From Vibrio pomeroyi (GTDB lineage: Bacteria > Pseudomonadota > Gammaproteobacteria > Enterobacterales > Vibrionaceae), in the NCBI GenBank assembly GCA_041879425.1, contig CP090854.1:1240001-1304000 (forward strand): DNA of 64,000 nt, written 5' to 3'. The translations under genes were made by a program, and so were the position numbers. Within the stretch, counting starts at the first letter, position 1; each line of letters starts with the position of its first letter. Positions 40,830 through 51,044 of the stretch are shown one piece after another. The notes under the pieces are model-generated. The model did no database searches, was not told where the DNA came from, and saw nothing but the letters and a program-made list of their open reading frames with translations.

Positions 40830-41612
40830 CTAGTGGTTTGGCGCTTTGGAGAAATGGCTCTCAACCAGTCTTTGGGTGATTTGGTGAGTAGGGTTGGTCA
40901 GCACTTGATCTGTTTCACCACTTTCAACCACATTACCTTCGTGCATCACGATGATCTTGTCGGTGATATGCTTAACAATACCAAGGTGTTGAGATACGTA
41001 AACGAACGACACGCCCATCTCTTCTTGCAGCTCTAAGAACAAATTGATGATTTGCGAGCGCATTGCCATGTCCAAACCATTCAACGCTTCATCAGCAACG
41101 ATGATCGATGGTTGAAGTATCAAGGCACGAGCTAAACAAACTCTCTGTTTCTGGCCCGCAGCAAGCATCTGAGGGTAGAAGTAAGCATGTTCCGGAAGAA
41201 GACCCACACGTAATAATGTGTCTTTCACACGACGCATACGGGCTTCTGGTGGCATGTTGGTGTTTCGCTTCAATGGGCCTTCAAGAATGCGACCAATCTG
41301 AATACGTGGGTTAAGCGATGTGTTCGGATCTTGGAAGATCATGCGAATCAGCTTACAACGAGTCGAGTAGTCTTTATGTTCTAGTTTTTCACCATTCACA
41401 CGAATCTCACCCGCAGTTGGCTCTACCATACCTGCTAGCATTCTCGCTAATGTCGATTTCCCGGAACCATTCTGGCCGATAAAACCAATCGTCTGTCCGG
41501 CTTCAAGGCTAAAGCTCACCGGCTTTACGGCTTGATGAATCTTCTTACGGAAAAGACCAGAGCGAGTCGTAAAGTCTTTAGATAGATCACTGACTTCTAA
41601 TAATGCACTCAT
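40830..41612 (-). CDS. sapF: ABC transporter ATP-binding protein SapF
   Basis: ATPase of the Sap peptide/putrescine ABC importer, linked to resistance to antimicrobial peptides and to potassium uptake. 260 residues. Walker [10 protein letters not shown] (about 48-56); the signature position reads LAAGQKQR rather than LSGGQ; Walker [13 protein letters not shown]. Last sap gene; its start overlaps the sapD stop by four bases. Confidence 0.93.
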   Translation of the reverse strand: MSALLEVSDLSKDFTTRSGLFRKKIHQAVKPVSFSLEAGQTIGFIGQNGSGKSTLARMLAGMVEPTAGEIRVNGEKLEHKDYSTRCKLIRMIFQDPNTSLNPRIQIGRILEGPLKRNTNMPPEARMRRVKDTLLRVGLLPEHAYFYPQMLAAGQKQRVCLARALILQPSIIVADEALNGLDMAMRSQIINLFLELQEEMGVSFVYVSQHLGIVKHITDKIIVMHEGNVVESGETDQVLTNPTHQITQRLVESHFSKAPNH

Positions 41613-42610
41613 GATTTCTTTTTCTTCTCCATATTCAGAGGGAAGTGACAGTTAAACTTATGGTTTTTGATACGCTTGGTGTGTGGGATCTCGACACACT
41701 GTCTTTGCGCGTATGGGCAACGTGGCCCTAATCGACAACCAATAGGAAGGTGCTGTAGCGGAGGAATCGACCCCGGTAGCGACTGAAGCTTCTCTTTGTG
41801 AGGGATCCAGTCGTTAAAGTCTGGCATCGCTTTCAATAGCGCAACTGTGTAAGGGTGTTTAGGCGCATCCAAAAGCTTTTGCGTGTCAGCCGATTCAACA
41901 GACTGACCACAGTACATTACGGTAATGCGAGTCGCCCATTGGGTAATGGTGGTTAAGTCATGACCGATCAGAACAATAGTCGTATTATTGAGCTGATTCA
42001 TTCGACTCAATAGTCGCAGTATTTGAGACTGTGTAATTGGGTCTAAATCGTTGGTTGGTTCATCGGCAATCAAGACTTTTGGCTTGGCTGCGATCGCCAT
42101 GGCAATCATCACCTTTTGACACTCACCATCGGTCAGCTCATATGAGTAGCTGTCCATTAGACGAGAGTGATCTTTGATACCGACTTTGTGTAGTAACGCT
42201 ATCGCTTGTTTCTTACGCCACTTAAATCGTTGCCACCAACGTCCTTCAAAGGCGTGTGAAGGAATCGCTTCAATCAGCTGATGTCCCACCTTTTCGGAAG
42301 GATCAAGACACGTCGATGGTTCTTGGAATATCATTGCGATATCACGAGCAATAACACGTCGGCGCTCTTTAGGAGTCAGTTGGAGTAAGTCAACGTTTCC
42401 CAGTCTCATTCGGTCAGCAGAGACCTTCCAGTTCTCCTTACAAACACCAACGATCGCTTTCGCAACCAAACTCTTACCAGAGCCTGATTCGCCTACTAGG
42501 CCACGAATTTCCCCTTCATTAAGGGTAATACTCATTCGATCTACCGCTTTAACCATCCCTTGAGGAGTCTCAATCTCGATGGTTAGATGTCGAATATCAA
42601 GTAACGGCAT
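41609..42610 (-). CDS. sapD: ABC transporter ATP-binding protein SapD
   Basis: Second ATPase of the Sap system; in E. coli SapD also supports Trk potassium uptake. 333 residues. Walker A GESGSGKS at about 40-47; the signature reads LTDGECQK; Walker [13 protein letters not shown]. An oligopeptide-type C-terminal extension holds [14 protein letters not shown] with several cysteines, as in Dpp/Opp ATPases that bind an iron-sulfur cluster. Confidence 0.94.
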   Translation of the reverse strand: MPLLDIRHLTIEIETPQGMVKAVDRMSITLNEGEIRGLVGESGSGKSLVAKAIVGVCKENWKVSADRMRLGNVDLLQLTPKERRRVIARDIAMIFQEPSTCLDPSEKVGHQLIEAIPSHAFEGRWWQRFKWRKKQAIALLHKVGIKDHSRLMDSYSYELTDGECQKVMIAMAIAAKPKVLIADEPTNDLDPITQSQILRLLSRMNQLNNTTIVLIGHDLTTITQWATRITVMYCGQSVESADTQKLLDAPKHPYTVALLKAMPDFNDWIPHKEKLQSLPGSIPPLQHLPIGCRLGPRCPYAQRQCVEIPHTKRIKNHKFNCHFPLNMEKKKKS

Positions 42611-43497
42611 TATTCGATTCCTGCATTTAGCGCTTGGCGAACACCTTCACCGACAAGGTTAATCACGATCACTGTAAACATAATAGCTAAGCCGGGTAGG
42701 GTTACTGTCCATGGTGCTAGGTAAATCAGTTCTACTGAGTCACCCAAGATTGAGCCCCATTCTGTACTCGGTGCTTGAGCGCCAAGACCAAGGAAGCCTA
42801 AGGCTGTGATATCCAGAATCGCCACTGATAATGCCAATGTCACTTCTAGTGCAACCACGGTAAGAATATTGGGAACAATCGAGTTCCATAACAGGTAAAA
42901 GTCGTTCGCACCATCAAGGCGAGAAGCAAGAATGTAGTCTTTTTCAACTTCAGCATGCACGGCGATGTAGACCGAGCGTATAAACCTCGGGATCAGTGCT
43001 AAACAGATGGCAAGTAGGATATTAAATTCACCAAAGCCAAGAAAGGCAACGAAGATAATCGCCAGTAGCAACGATGGAATCGACATAACCGTATCAAGCA
43101 GGTGGTTGAGCGTGCTTGATAATAGCCCTCGCGTCATACCGGCAAGTACGCCAATCAGGCAGCCAATCACGGCCGCGATAAAGGTGATAACAACTGCAGC
43201 ACCGAAAGTCAGCTGAGAGCCAATAATCAGACGAGAAAGAATGTCTCGACCTAAGTCATCGGTACCGAGGAAGTATTCAACCGTTCCAGCAGGATCCCAA
43301 GAAGGCGGCGTTAGTAGATGCCCCGTTTGCTCTTGAGAGTCGTGCGGAGCAAGCCATGGTGAAGTAACCGTAACTAGAATGATAAGCACCAAACACCACA
43401 GGCCAAACATCGCGAGGTTGTTGGCACGGAAGCTTCGCCAGAAACGCTCGAACTGGGTTGGAATCTGTTCTTCTTGGTAGACGTTATTTGTTAGCAT
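42610..43497 (-). CDS. sapC: ABC transporter permease SapC
   Basis: Inner-membrane permease of the DppC type. 295 residues, about six hydrophobic segments. The EAA loop is in [25 protein letters not shown]-terminal start [20 protein letters not shown]. Overlaps sapB by 14 bases and shares one base with sapD. Confidence 0.93.
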   Translation of the reverse strand: MLTNNVYQEEQIPTQFERFWRSFRANNLAMFGLWCLVLIILVTVTSPWLAPHDSQEQTGHLLTPPSWDPAGTVEYFLGTDDLGRDILSRLIIGSQLTFGAAVVITFIAAVIGCLIGVLAGMTRGLLSSTLNHLLDTVMSIPSLLLAIIFVAFLGFGEFNILLAICLALIPRFIRSVYIAVHAEVEKDYILASRLDGANDFYLLWNSIVPNILTVVALEVTLALSVAILDITALGFLGLGAQAPSTEWGSILGDSVELIYLAPWTVTLPGLAIMFTVIVINLVGEGVRQALNAGIE

Positions 43498-44446
43498 ACC
43501 ATTCCTTCCTTACCAGTGGATTGACCATCGCGCCCAATAGGTCGGACAGAATGTTCGCCGTCAAAACCAGTGTTGCCACTACAATTACGCCCGCTTGAAT
43601 TGACACATAATCTTGATTAGACAGAGCATCTAAGAGCCAGCGACCAATGCCCGGCCAGTTAAAAATCGATTCAGTAATGATCGCGAGCGTTAACATACTC
43701 GATAGCTGAACACCGACCTTAGGAATAATTGGTGGAATCGCATTTCTTAACACGTGCTGAGTGATGATCTCTCGTGTTGAAAGACCTTTTATTCGGGCTG
43801 CGCGGATATAGTTTTGAGTCATCACCTCTGCAACCGATGCTCGCATGAGTCGGATAACTTGAGTGGTTGGTGCGAGTGCTAAAACAAGACAAGGCAGCGC
43901 CATGTGTTCGATAACACTTTGTAGTGCATGTGCTCGGTAGCGTCCTTCAGCAAAAAAAGCATCAATCATCGCAAAGCCAGTCACGTGCTCAATCTCATAA
44001 AGTAGGTCGTATCGACCGCCGACAGGGAACATTTCAAAGTGCAGTGAGAACACCATGATCATCAACAGTGCGACCCAGAATATAGGTGCCGAGTAACCTG
44101 CCATTGAAGTGAACGAGATAGTCGTATCGACAAACTTACCTTGTCTCATGCCCGCGATAGTTCCAAAAGGAATACCAATAAAGAGCGCTAACACAAAGGC
44201 GAAGAAACACAGTTCTAGAGTCGCAGGGAATACAACGACTAACTCATCAATGATGGGCACACCGTGTTTACTCAAACCGAAGTTGAGCGTCGATAATTCA
44301 GCAATATAGCTAATCCAACCGGGCCAGAAATCTTGAATTGCCCAAGGTGAGGTTTGGTCTAATCGAAGCAATGAAAAACCAACCAGAGTCAGAATCGCTA
44401 GGGTAATAACGAATAAGTTTATACGTCTTAATGTATACCAAAACAT
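43484..44446 (-). CDS. sapB: ABC transporter permease SapB
   Basis: DppB-type permease pairing with SapC. 320 residues, about six transmembrane segments. The EAA loop lies in NYIRAARIKGLSTREIITQHVLRNA, and IFNWPGIGRWLLDAL is typical. The sapA TGA overlaps its ATG (TGATG), so translation is coupled. Confidence 0.93.
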   Translation of the reverse strand: MFWYTLRRINLFVITLAILTLVGFSLLRLDQTSPWAIQDFWPGWISYIAELSTLNFGLSKHGVPIIDELVVVFPATLELCFFAFVLALFIGIPFGTIAGMRQGKFVDTTISFTSMAGYSAPIFWVALLMIMVFSLHFEMFPVGGRYDLLYEIEHVTGFAMIDAFFAEGRYRAHALQSVIEHMALPCLVLALAPTTQVIRLMRASVAEVMTQNYIRAARIKGLSTREIITQHVLRNAIPPIIPKVGVQLSSMLTLAIITESIFNWPGIGRWLLDALSNQDYVSIQAGVIVVATLVLTANILSDLLGAMVNPLVRKEWYANK

Positions 44447-46068
44447 CAGCGCACCTCCCTTCTGACTTGATCAAAAGGTTGGGCATTGAATGGGCTCTGT
44501 TTAAAGCCTGTTAGCGAACGATCGTGTACACGGAATTGCACGCCATGCGCCAGAGGAATCACAGGAACTTCTTCATTGAGAATGTTTTGCGCTTGTCGAT
44601 ACAAGTTCACACGGTGCCTTTGTTGATTGATCTCTAAAGCTAAATCCAGAAGGAAATCAAAGTCTGAATTACACCACATAGAGACGTTTAACCCTGCGCG
44701 TTCAGAACTGCAAGAGAGCAGGGGACGTAAGAAGTTGTCAGGATCACCCGTGTTGCCAATCCAGCCCGTCAGGAGCAAGTCTGTTGAGGCAATGGATGAA
44801 AGCTGTGTGCGGTCGAATCGGTCGTCGGTATAGAGTTTCAGTTCGATACCAATATCGGCCAAGTTTGCTTGAATCAATTCTGCTGTTTTTCGTGGGCTTG
44901 GGTTGTAGGCGCGAGGCTCTAAAGGAACCCACATTGAAAGTTCTAACCCCGGTTCAACACCTGCTTCTTTCAGCAGTGCCACAGCATAGTTTCGGTCGTA
45001 ACGCACTTGAACGCTGTCTTTTTGGTGAGCCCAAGAAGTTGGAGGCAGTAAGGTATAAGCTTTGGTGCCGGTACCGTAATAAACAGAATCGAGAATGTTC
45101 TGGCGGTTGATCGCCAAGTTCAGTGCTTTACGGACTCGTGAATCACGCAGGGCTGGATGCTCAGTATTAAGTGCAATAAAAGAAACATTAACCGCAGGCG
45201 TTGCGGAGATCTGCAACTCTTCATGAGCTTGGATAATCGGGATCTGACTCGAAATCGGTGAGTTTAGTACGTCACATTCGTTGCGAAGGAGTTTGGCAAG
45301 CGTACCTGTTCCGCGTTGTGAGGTGTCGAACACAACTTGGTCCATTTGAACATCACCTTTCCAGTAATGCTTGTTCTTTTTTAAGCGCACTAGATCGTTG
45401 ATCTGGTATTCATCTAAGTAGAAAGGACCTGTGCCTACTGGCTTAGAATCGATCTGGTTTTTTTCATCCGCCGCAACGAGCTTATTAGCGTATTCTTTGG
45501 AATGAATGACCGCGTAGCTGGTGGCGATGTTATTGAGGAATGAATTGTCAGGGCGACTCAATTGGAACTTAACCGTCAGGTCATCGACTGCCGTGATATC
45601 GACAATTAGGTTTTTGAAATCAATACCCGCAAACCATGGATATAAGCCGCCACCCACATAGTGAAATGGGTTCGAGCTATCAATGATGCGTTCGAAACTA
45701 AAGACAACATCTTGCGCATTCATGCTACGAGTTGGAGTAAACCAATCTGTGGTTTGAAACTCAACATTAGGGCGCAATGTGAAAGTGTACTCAGTACCTG
45801 ATTCATCGACAGACCAGCTTGTTGCCAAGTTCTGTTGTGGTCGATAAGTCATAGGATCAAGCGTTAGCAAGGTATCGAAGATTTGGGGGCTCAGCGATTC
45901 TGCGGTAATGCCACTATCAACCAATTGTGGGTTGAAGGTACTAGGGTTACCTTGGCCGCAATAAATGAAGCCTTTTTCACGGATCTGTTCGTGATCCACA
46001 CTCTCACCACATCCGGCTAAAAAGCTCAGCGTGCAGATGCTCAGTGATAGTCTTATTAGTGCTTTCAT
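44446..46068 (-). CDS. sapA: Peptide-binding lipoprotein SapA
   Basis: Substrate-binding protein of the SBP_bac_5 family (DppA/OppA type) for the Sap importer. 540 residues. It carries a lipoprotein signal (SICTLSFLAGC, Cys at 20), whereas the E. coli protein is soluble periplasmic, so here it may stay membrane-anchored. SBP_bac_5 blocks: QIFDTLLTLDPMTYRPQQNLATSW, SKPVGTGPFYLDEY and RVRKALNLAINRQNILDSVYYG. First gene of the leftward sapABCDF operon. Confidence 0.93.
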   Translation of the reverse strand: MKALIRLSLSICTLSFLAGCGESVDHEQIREKGFIYCGQGNPSTFNPQLVDSGITAESLSPQIFDTLLTLDPMTYRPQQNLATSWSVDESGTEYTFTLRPNVEFQTTDWFTPTRSMNAQDVVFSFERIIDSSNPFHYVGGGLYPWFAGIDFKNLIVDITAVDDLTVKFQLSRPDNSFLNNIATSYAVIHSKEYANKLVAADEKNQIDSKPVGTGPFYLDEYQINDLVRLKKNKHYWKGDVQMDQVVFDTSQRGTGTLAKLLRNECDVLNSPISSQIPIIQAHEELQISATPAVNVSFIALNTEHPALRDSRVRKALNLAINRQNILDSVYYGTGTKAYTLLPPTSWAHQKDSVQVRYDRNYAVALLKEAGVEPGLELSMWVPLEPRAYNPSPRKTAELIQANLADIGIELKLYTDDRFDRTQLSSIASTDLLLTGWIGNTGDPDNFLRPLLSCSSERAGLNVSMWCNSDFDFLLDLALEINQQRHRVNLYRQAQNILNEEVPVIPLAHGVQFRVHDRSLTGFKQSPFNAQPFDQVRREVR

Positions 46069-46170
46069 AAAAAGAAATACTTTTCGAAACGAGGCGTTAG
46101 AGGAGCCTCAAGATCCGGACAATTTAACATTTTATTTATTCGGCTCCAAATAATAATCTAGTGTGGGCAG

Positions 46171-47193
46171 CTATTTATCGTTAGCTTGTCCGACAATCGC
46201 GTACTTCCTCACCATTCCTCGTAATTGGTTGTAGGTTAACCCGAGTAATTCAGCAGCTTGCTTCTGATTGTACTTGCTCTGTTTTAAGGCTTGATTGAGT
46301 AGCTTGATGTCTTGCTGCTCCTGCCATGCTTTGTAATCCAACGGCAAAGAAAAAGCGCTATCAAATGAAGTATGGCTGTTGGACTGAGCATTGCCAGTTT
46401 CTGGGGTCGAATCTTGATCTGTTTTCCATGCTGGTTTGAATGGGTTAAACACCAAAGATTCAATAGGATATGGATTCTTACCATGCTGGTAGATCGCGCG
46501 CTCAATGACGTTTTTCAGCTCTCGCACATTCCCTGGCCAAGAGTACTCCAATAGCGATTCAACGGCTGATGGAGCAAAGCCGACAAACAACTCCAATTCC
46601 AATTCACGACACATCTTAATGGCATAGTATTCTGCCAATAACGTGATGTCCTCTTTGCGTTCACGAAGCGGCGGGATAGTAATTACATCAAACGCCAATC
46701 TATCGAGTAAATCGGCTCTGAATTCGCCTTTTAAAGCCATCTCCGGTAAATCGGCGTTGGTTGCACACACCAGCCTTACATTGGCACTCAAAGCTTTTTG
46801 GCCACCAACACGTTCATATTGTCCGTATTCGATAACGCGTAATAGCTTCTCTTGAACGGCAAGGGGAGTGGTAGCAAGTTCATCAAGAAACAGTGTTCCG
46901 CCTTCAGCTCTTTCAAAACGTCCTTGATGACGACCTTTCGAACCAGTAAAGGAACCCGATTCATGACCAAACAACTCAGAATCAATCAAACCTTCACTGA
47001 GTGTTGAACAGTTCAGCGAGATCAAAGGCTGATCCCAGCGTCTTGAAAGGTAATGCAGTCTTTGCGCGATCAACTCTTTACCTGTACCACGCTCACCAAT
47101 GATCAGAATGGGCCTTTCAATTGGTGCGAGTTGAGAAACTTTATCTAAAACAGAGAGAAAGCTAGGTGATTCACCAATAAGATTCTGCTGCAT
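46171..47193 (-). CDS. pspF: Sigma-54 activator PspF
   Basis: AAA+ enhancer-binding protein that switches on psp genes when PspA stops inhibiting it. 340 residues with no receiver domain. Walker A GERGTGKE (33-40); the sigma-54 contacting loop reads GSFTGS (80-85) in place of GAFTGA; Walker B GGTLFLDEL. The Fis-type HTH is at the C-terminus (KYNQKQAAELLGLTYNQLRGMVRKY). It is divergent from pspA with a 272-base regulatory gap. It is followed by sapA downstream after 100 bases. Confidence 0.95.
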   Translation of the reverse strand: MQQNLIGESPSFLSVLDKVSQLAPIERPILIIGERGTGKELIAQRLHYLSRRWDQPLISLNCSTLSEGLIDSELFGHESGSFTGSKGRHQGRFERAEGGTLFLDELATTPLAVQEKLLRVIEYGQYERVGGQKALSANVRLVCATNADLPEMALKGEFRADLLDRLAFDVITIPPLRERKEDITLLAEYYAIKMCRELELELFVGFAPSAVESLLEYSWPGNVRELKNVIERAIYQHGKNPYPIESLVFNPFKPAWKTDQDSTPETGNAQSNSHTSFDSAFSLPLDYKAWQEQQDIKLLNQALKQSKYNQKQAAELLGLTYNQLRGMVRKYAIVGQANDK

Positions 47194-47341
47194 AGCGGGT
47201 CCTTGTGTGAGCTGAGTGCTGGTGGAAGTAATTTAAGGGCTGTAGTGGTGAAAAATACCAATACTTGGTTAAATTCATCATAGCATGTATCGAGTTAATC
47301 ACCATTTTATTGTAAGTGACTGATAATAAATGGCTTAAAAG

Positions 47342-47358
47342 TTGGCACGCTACTTGGA
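47342..47358 (+). promoter_or_regulatory. Sigma-54 promoter of pspABC
   Basis: TTGGCACGCTACTTGGA fits the minus-24/minus-12 pattern TGGCAC-N5-TTGC with GG at 47344-47345 and TTGG at the minus-12 position. It lies 108 bases before pspA; the PspF-binding sites should be in 47195-47340. Confidence 0.8.
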
Positions 47359-47465
47359 TTAGTTATGGTAGGTTTAACAACAAACGTAAATTTGTGAGCA
47401 AGTGGATTGAGAATCGAATGACGATTTAAAACGCATTTGCCATCATTGTAATTAAGGAGTTCCTC

Positions 47466-48137
47466 ATGGGTATTTTTTCTCGCTTTGCAGACATTGTAAA
47501 TTCAAACATCAGTGCACTATTAGATAAGGCTGAAGATCCTGAAAAGATGATTCGCCTGATTATCCAAGAAATGGAAGACACGCTGGTTGAGGTCCGCACT
47601 AACTCAGCAAAAGCCATCGCAGACAAGAAAGAGCTAGCACGCAAAGTTGAAGCTATCGAAACTCAGATTCTAGATTGGCAAAATAAAGCGACACTAGCGC
47701 TAACTAAACAACGCGAAGATCTGGCGAGAGCTGCTTTGATTGAAAAGCAGAAACTTGAAGACATCATCAAGAGCCTTCACACAGAGCAAACTTTGGTTCA
47801 TGAAACCATCGAAAAGCTAACCAGTGAGATTGGTAAGCTAGAAACTAAAATTGCAGAAACTCGTGCAAAGCAGCAAGCATTGATGATTCGTAATAATGCA
47901 GCGAGCAATCGTCGTGATGTTCAAAAACATCTGCATTCAAGCAAAACCAACGAAGCAATGGCGAAGTTTGAGCAATTCTCGCGTAAAGTGGATGAATTAG
48001 AAGCTGAAGCTGACGTTTACGCAAAAACAGGCAACGCAAAATCGTTAGACCAAGAGTTTGCCGAGCTACAAGCTCAAGACGAAATTGAAAAAGAGCTAGC
48101 GAAACTGAAGCAACAAGTTGAAAACCGCGATAAATAA
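47466..48137 (+). CDS. pspA: Phage shock protein A
   Basis: Peripheral membrane coiled-coil protein (PspA/Vipp1/ESCRT-III family) that binds and inhibits PspF and, under membrane stress, coats and repairs the inner membrane. 223 residues. Start [28 protein letters not shown] is diagnostic; the amphipathic helix at 1-20 binds lipid, and long coiled coils run from about 25 to 190. First gene of pspABC, under the sigma-54 promoter. Confidence 0.97.
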   Translation: MGIFSRFADIVNSNISALLDKAEDPEKMIRLIIQEMEDTLVEVRTNSAKAIADKKELARKVEAIETQILDWQNKATLALTKQREDLARAALIEKQKLEDIIKSLHTEQTLVHETIEKLTSEIGKLETKIAETRAKQQALMIRNNAASNRRDVQKHLHSSKTNEAMAKFEQFSRKVDELEAEADVYAKTGNAKSLDQEFAELQAQDEIEKELAKLKQQVENRDK

Positions 48138-48151
48138 TTTAGGAGTTTTCT

Positions 48152-48385
48152 ATGTCAACATTTCTAATTGCAGGTCCACTGATTGTCTTCTTGATCTTCG
48201 TGGCACCGCTATGGTTATTCTTACATTACCGCAGCAAGAAGAAATCCAGTAACGGTCTTTCAGAAACGGATCTTCAGCGCCTGCACAAGCTTTCAGCGCA
48301 AGCAGAATCGATGCAAGATCGTGTGAAAACACTAGAAAAAATACTGGATGCGGAGTCGCCTAACTGGAGACGAAACTATGAGTAG
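48152..48385 (+). CDS. pspB: Phage shock protein B
   Basis: 77-residue inner-membrane protein with one N-terminal helix (about 4-26) and a short cytoplasmic coiled coil. With PspC it senses stress and binds PspA. Starts 14 bases after pspA with AGGAG upstream; overlaps pspC by eight bases. Confidence 0.94.
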   Translation: MSTFLIAGPLIVFLIFVAPLWLFLHYRSKKKSSNGLSETDLQRLHKLSAQAESMQDRVKTLEKILDAESPNWRRNYE

Positions 48386-48764
48386 AGAACTGTATCGCGA
48401 CCCAATCAACGGAAAATTGTCTGGCGTGTGTGCGGGCTTAGCGAACTACTTTGGTCTTGAAGTTTGGCTGGTTCGAATCTTAGTTATCTCTGCAGCACTG
48501 CTCGGTGGTAGTTTTCTGGTCTTGTTAGCGTATTTAGCTTTGACATTTATGCTTGAAAAACAACCACCTCAGTATGTGGATGAGATGAAAGCCAAACAAG
48601 AGCATACGCTGAAGCAAAAGCCTTGGGAAAAGGGGCAAACTGCGGAGTCTTTACTGGGCACTTTAGAGGGTGATTTCCAGAAGTTAGAGACCAGTGTCCG
48701 CAACATGGAAGCTTATGTCACCTCAGACACGTTTAAAGTGAATCGTGAATTTAAGAACATGTAG
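48378..48764 (+). CDS. pspC: Phage shock protein C
   Basis: 128 residues from the ATG at 48378; the longer start at 48348 would lie deeper in pspB and was rejected. PspC domain ELYRDPINGKLSGVCAGLANYFGLEVWLVRIL with a transmembrane segment at about 35-60 and a C-terminal leucine-zipper-like stretch. Partner of PspB in relieving PspA inhibition. Confidence 0.95.
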   Translation: MSRELYRDPINGKLSGVCAGLANYFGLEVWLVRILVISAALLGGSFLVLLAYLALTFMLEKQPPQYVDEMKAKQEHTLKQKPWEKGQTAESLLGTLEGDFQKLETSVRNMEAYVTSDTFKVNREFKNM

Positions 48765-48789
48765 CGCTAAAACCTAAAAAAGATTAGAT

Positions 48790-48829
48790 AACGGTTTAGG
48801 AAAATTTATTCCAAGCCGTTATTTTTTTT
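48790..48829 (+). terminator. Intrinsic terminator of pspABC
   Basis: AACGGTTTAGGAA pairs with TTCCAAGCCGTT (one bulge, one wobble) and runs into eight T residues, about 25 bases after pspC. Confidence 0.83.
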
Positions 48830-48922
48830 AATAATTTTCTCTAAATAAATCTTACGCCGACTGGTAAGTTACATGCGATTAATCTATGTTATAAAAATAT
48901 TTATAGATATGGATGATCACCA

Positions 48923-49957
48923 ATGTATAGAGCCTCCCTTGTCCTATTGACGGCCTTAGCTGGGTTGTCTGGGTGTGGTAAGGAGCTTCCTCCCGTACCT
49001 GAGCCTGAATCTAGACCCGCCAAACTCTTCACTGTCTCCGTTGGCAATAATGCCTTTGAACGTAGTTTCCCTGCCACCACAGAAGCTGGTGATAAAGCCG
49101 TTCTTGCGTTCCGTGTTCCTGGGTTACTTCAGACTATCGATGTCACATCGGGTCAACAGGTTACCAAAGGTGACAAACTTGCAACGCTTAACCCTGATGA
49201 ATATCAGCTGTTAGAAAAGCAAGCAAGAGCCAACTTTAAACTTGCCGATGTTCAATACCAACGTTCGATTAAGCTGCGTAAAGACCGAGTGGTTTCAGAG
49301 CAAGATTTCGATCAAGCGAAAGCTAACCACAACTCGGCTAAAGCTGTCTTGAACCAAGCTAAAGCTAACCTGCGTTACACCACTCTGGTTGCGCCTTACG
49401 ATGGAACGATTTCCATCATTCCTGCTGAGAACCATGAATACATCGCCGCGAAACAAGGTGTGATGAATATTCAAACTAATCAGATTCTTAAAGTCGTTTT
49501 CTTATTACCCGACCAACTTATCACGCGCTTTTCTTCAGGGTTTGAAACCGATGCAACCATGGTATTTGATGCGTTTCCTGAGAACCCTTACGTTTTGACT
49601 TTCCAAGAAGTTGATACCGAAGCGGATCCAAAAACGGGTTCATACAAGGTAACCATGGTAATGGAAAGACCAACCGATATCGGTATTTTACCGGGAATGT
49701 CTGGCACGGTAAGACTTGTTTCTGCGCAAGCTGCTGCGACCAAAATCCCTACGTCGGCAATGATAACTGATGGCGATGATGTGTCTGTATGGCGCGTAAA
49801 CAACGACGGAATTGTTGAGAACGTAGCAATCGTTATTGATGAAAAACGCCACATCGTCTCTGGATTGAATGATGGAGACCGCATTGTCACTTCAGGCGTT
49901 AATGGACTTGAGCCGGGCGTGAAAGTCCGAGAGTGGATCAAGGAAAGGGGGCTATAA
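48923..49957 (+). CDS. vexI: RND efflux adaptor lipoprotein VexI
   Basis: Periplasmic adaptor (membrane fusion) protein of the HlyD/AcrA family, 344 residues. Lipoprotein signal with LSGC (Cys at 18). The lipoyl-like half motifs FRVPGLLQTIDVTSGQQVTKGDKLATLNP and LVAPYDGTISIIPAENHEY flank the helical hairpin that contacts the outer-membrane channel. It is the first of two different adaptors in one operon, as in V. cholerae VexIJK and Pseudomonas TriABC. Confidence 0.9.
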   Translation: MYRASLVLLTALAGLSGCGKELPPVPEPESRPAKLFTVSVGNNAFERSFPATTEAGDKAVLAFRVPGLLQTIDVTSGQQVTKGDKLATLNPDEYQLLEKQARANFKLADVQYQRSIKLRKDRVVSEQDFDQAKANHNSAKAVLNQAKANLRYTTLVAPYDGTISIIPAENHEYIAAKQGVMNIQTNQILKVVFLLPDQLITRFSSGFETDATMVFDAFPENPYVLTFQEVDTEADPKTGSYKVTMVMERPTDIGILPGMSGTVRLVSAQAAATKIPTSAMITDGDDVSVWRVNNDGIVENVAIVIDEKRHIVSGLNDGDRIVTSGVNGLEPGVKVREWIKERGL

Positions 49958-49958
49958 C

Positions 49959-51044
49959 ATGAAAACACTTAAAGTGGCCGCAGGGCTGTCGTGTTTAGCC
50001 TTACTTACAGCTTGTGAAGATAAACAAGTGGTAGAAGTGGATAACACACCCTTGGTTAAAGCTGTCGAGATTTCAGTCATCGATTTTAGCGACAAACTCT
50101 ATTTCCCAGCGGTCGCAAATGCGGCTGAGAAAGCTCATCTTAGTTTTCGAGTGGCGGGTGAAATCTACAAGCTTGACGTTAAAGAAGGCGAACGAGTTTC
50201 AGCTGGTGACATCATTGCAGAGCTTGACCCGACCGATTATCAATTGGATGTGGACAACGCTCAGGCACGTTACACGGTAATCAACAGCCAATACAGACGT
50301 TCAAGTCCGTTGGTGAAGAAAGGGCTATTGGCTAAATCGCAGTTCGATGAAATCGCCGCGCAACGTCAGATAGCTTATGCCGAGTTAGAGCTTGCGAAAC
50401 TGCGTTTGTCTTTCACTAATCTTCGCGCCCCAGTTGACGGGATTATTTCTCGTGTGAGTGTCGATCAATATGAAAATATTCAGGTAGGCCAACAGATTGT
50501 GAACATTCACAGTGTCGAGGATGTTGAAGTTGTGATTCAGCTCCCTGACCAAATCTATGTGAATCAACCGAATGAGACGCTACTTTCGAATGTTGAAGCT
50601 GTGGTGAGAGTGCCAAGCGGCAATGAATACACCGCTGGTATCAAGGAGTTCACCACTGAGCCGGATCCAAGCACGGGTACGTTCACGGTGACACTAGCTT
50701 TGCCGATGCCAGAAGACGATTTGATTCTTGATGGTATGGCCGTTGATGTGACTTCAAACGGAAGAGATATCGGTTTGGAACTAAAAGCTGGTGTACTTAT
50801 CCCGATCGAAGCGGTATTCAATGCAGACGGTGATGAACTGGACCGTAAAAACTCTTATGTGTGGGTTCTTAACGACGACAAGACAGTCTCGAAACAACAA
50901 GTCGTGTTAGGAAAAGCAAACCAGAAAACATTGCAGATAATGAAAGGATTAGAAATGGGGCAGCATGTCGTTGTTGCAGGCGTATCGCGATTGCGAGATG
51001 GGATGACAGTGGAAGTATTGTCTCAGGAGACGAACAATGAGTGA
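49959..51044 (+). CDS. vexJ: RND efflux adaptor lipoprotein VexJ
   Basis: Second adaptor, 361 residues, lipoprotein signal ending LTAC (Cys at 19). Lipoyl halves FRVAGEIYKLDVKEGERVSAGDIIAELDP and LRAPVDGIISRVSVDQYENI. Only moderately similar to VexI by eye, so the two probably take non-equivalent places in the adaptor hexamer. One base after the VexI stop; overlaps vexK by eight bases. Confidence 0.9.
   Translation: MKTLKVAAGLSCLALLTACEDKQVVEVDNTPLVKAVEISVIDFSDKLYFPAVANAAEKAHLSFRVAGEIYKLDVKEGERVSAGDIIAELDPTDYQLDVDNAQARYTVINSQYRRSSPLVKKGLLAKSQFDEIAAQRQIAYAELELAKLRLSFTNLRAPVDGIISRVSVDQYENIQVGQQIVNIHSVEDVEVVIQLPDQIYVNQPNETLLSNVEAVVRVPSGNEYTAGIKEFTTEPDPSTGTFTVTLALPMPEDDLILDGMAVDVTSNGRDIGLELKAGVLIPIEAVFNADGDELDRKNSYVWVLNDDKTVSKQQVVLGKANQKTLQIMKGLEMGQHVVVAGVSRLRDGMTVEVLSQETNNE

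Noticed and set aside
49588..49968. 126-residue leftward frame inside vexI
   Set aside because: Antisense to a clear adaptor gene; low-complexity Ser/Thr content typical of shadow frames.
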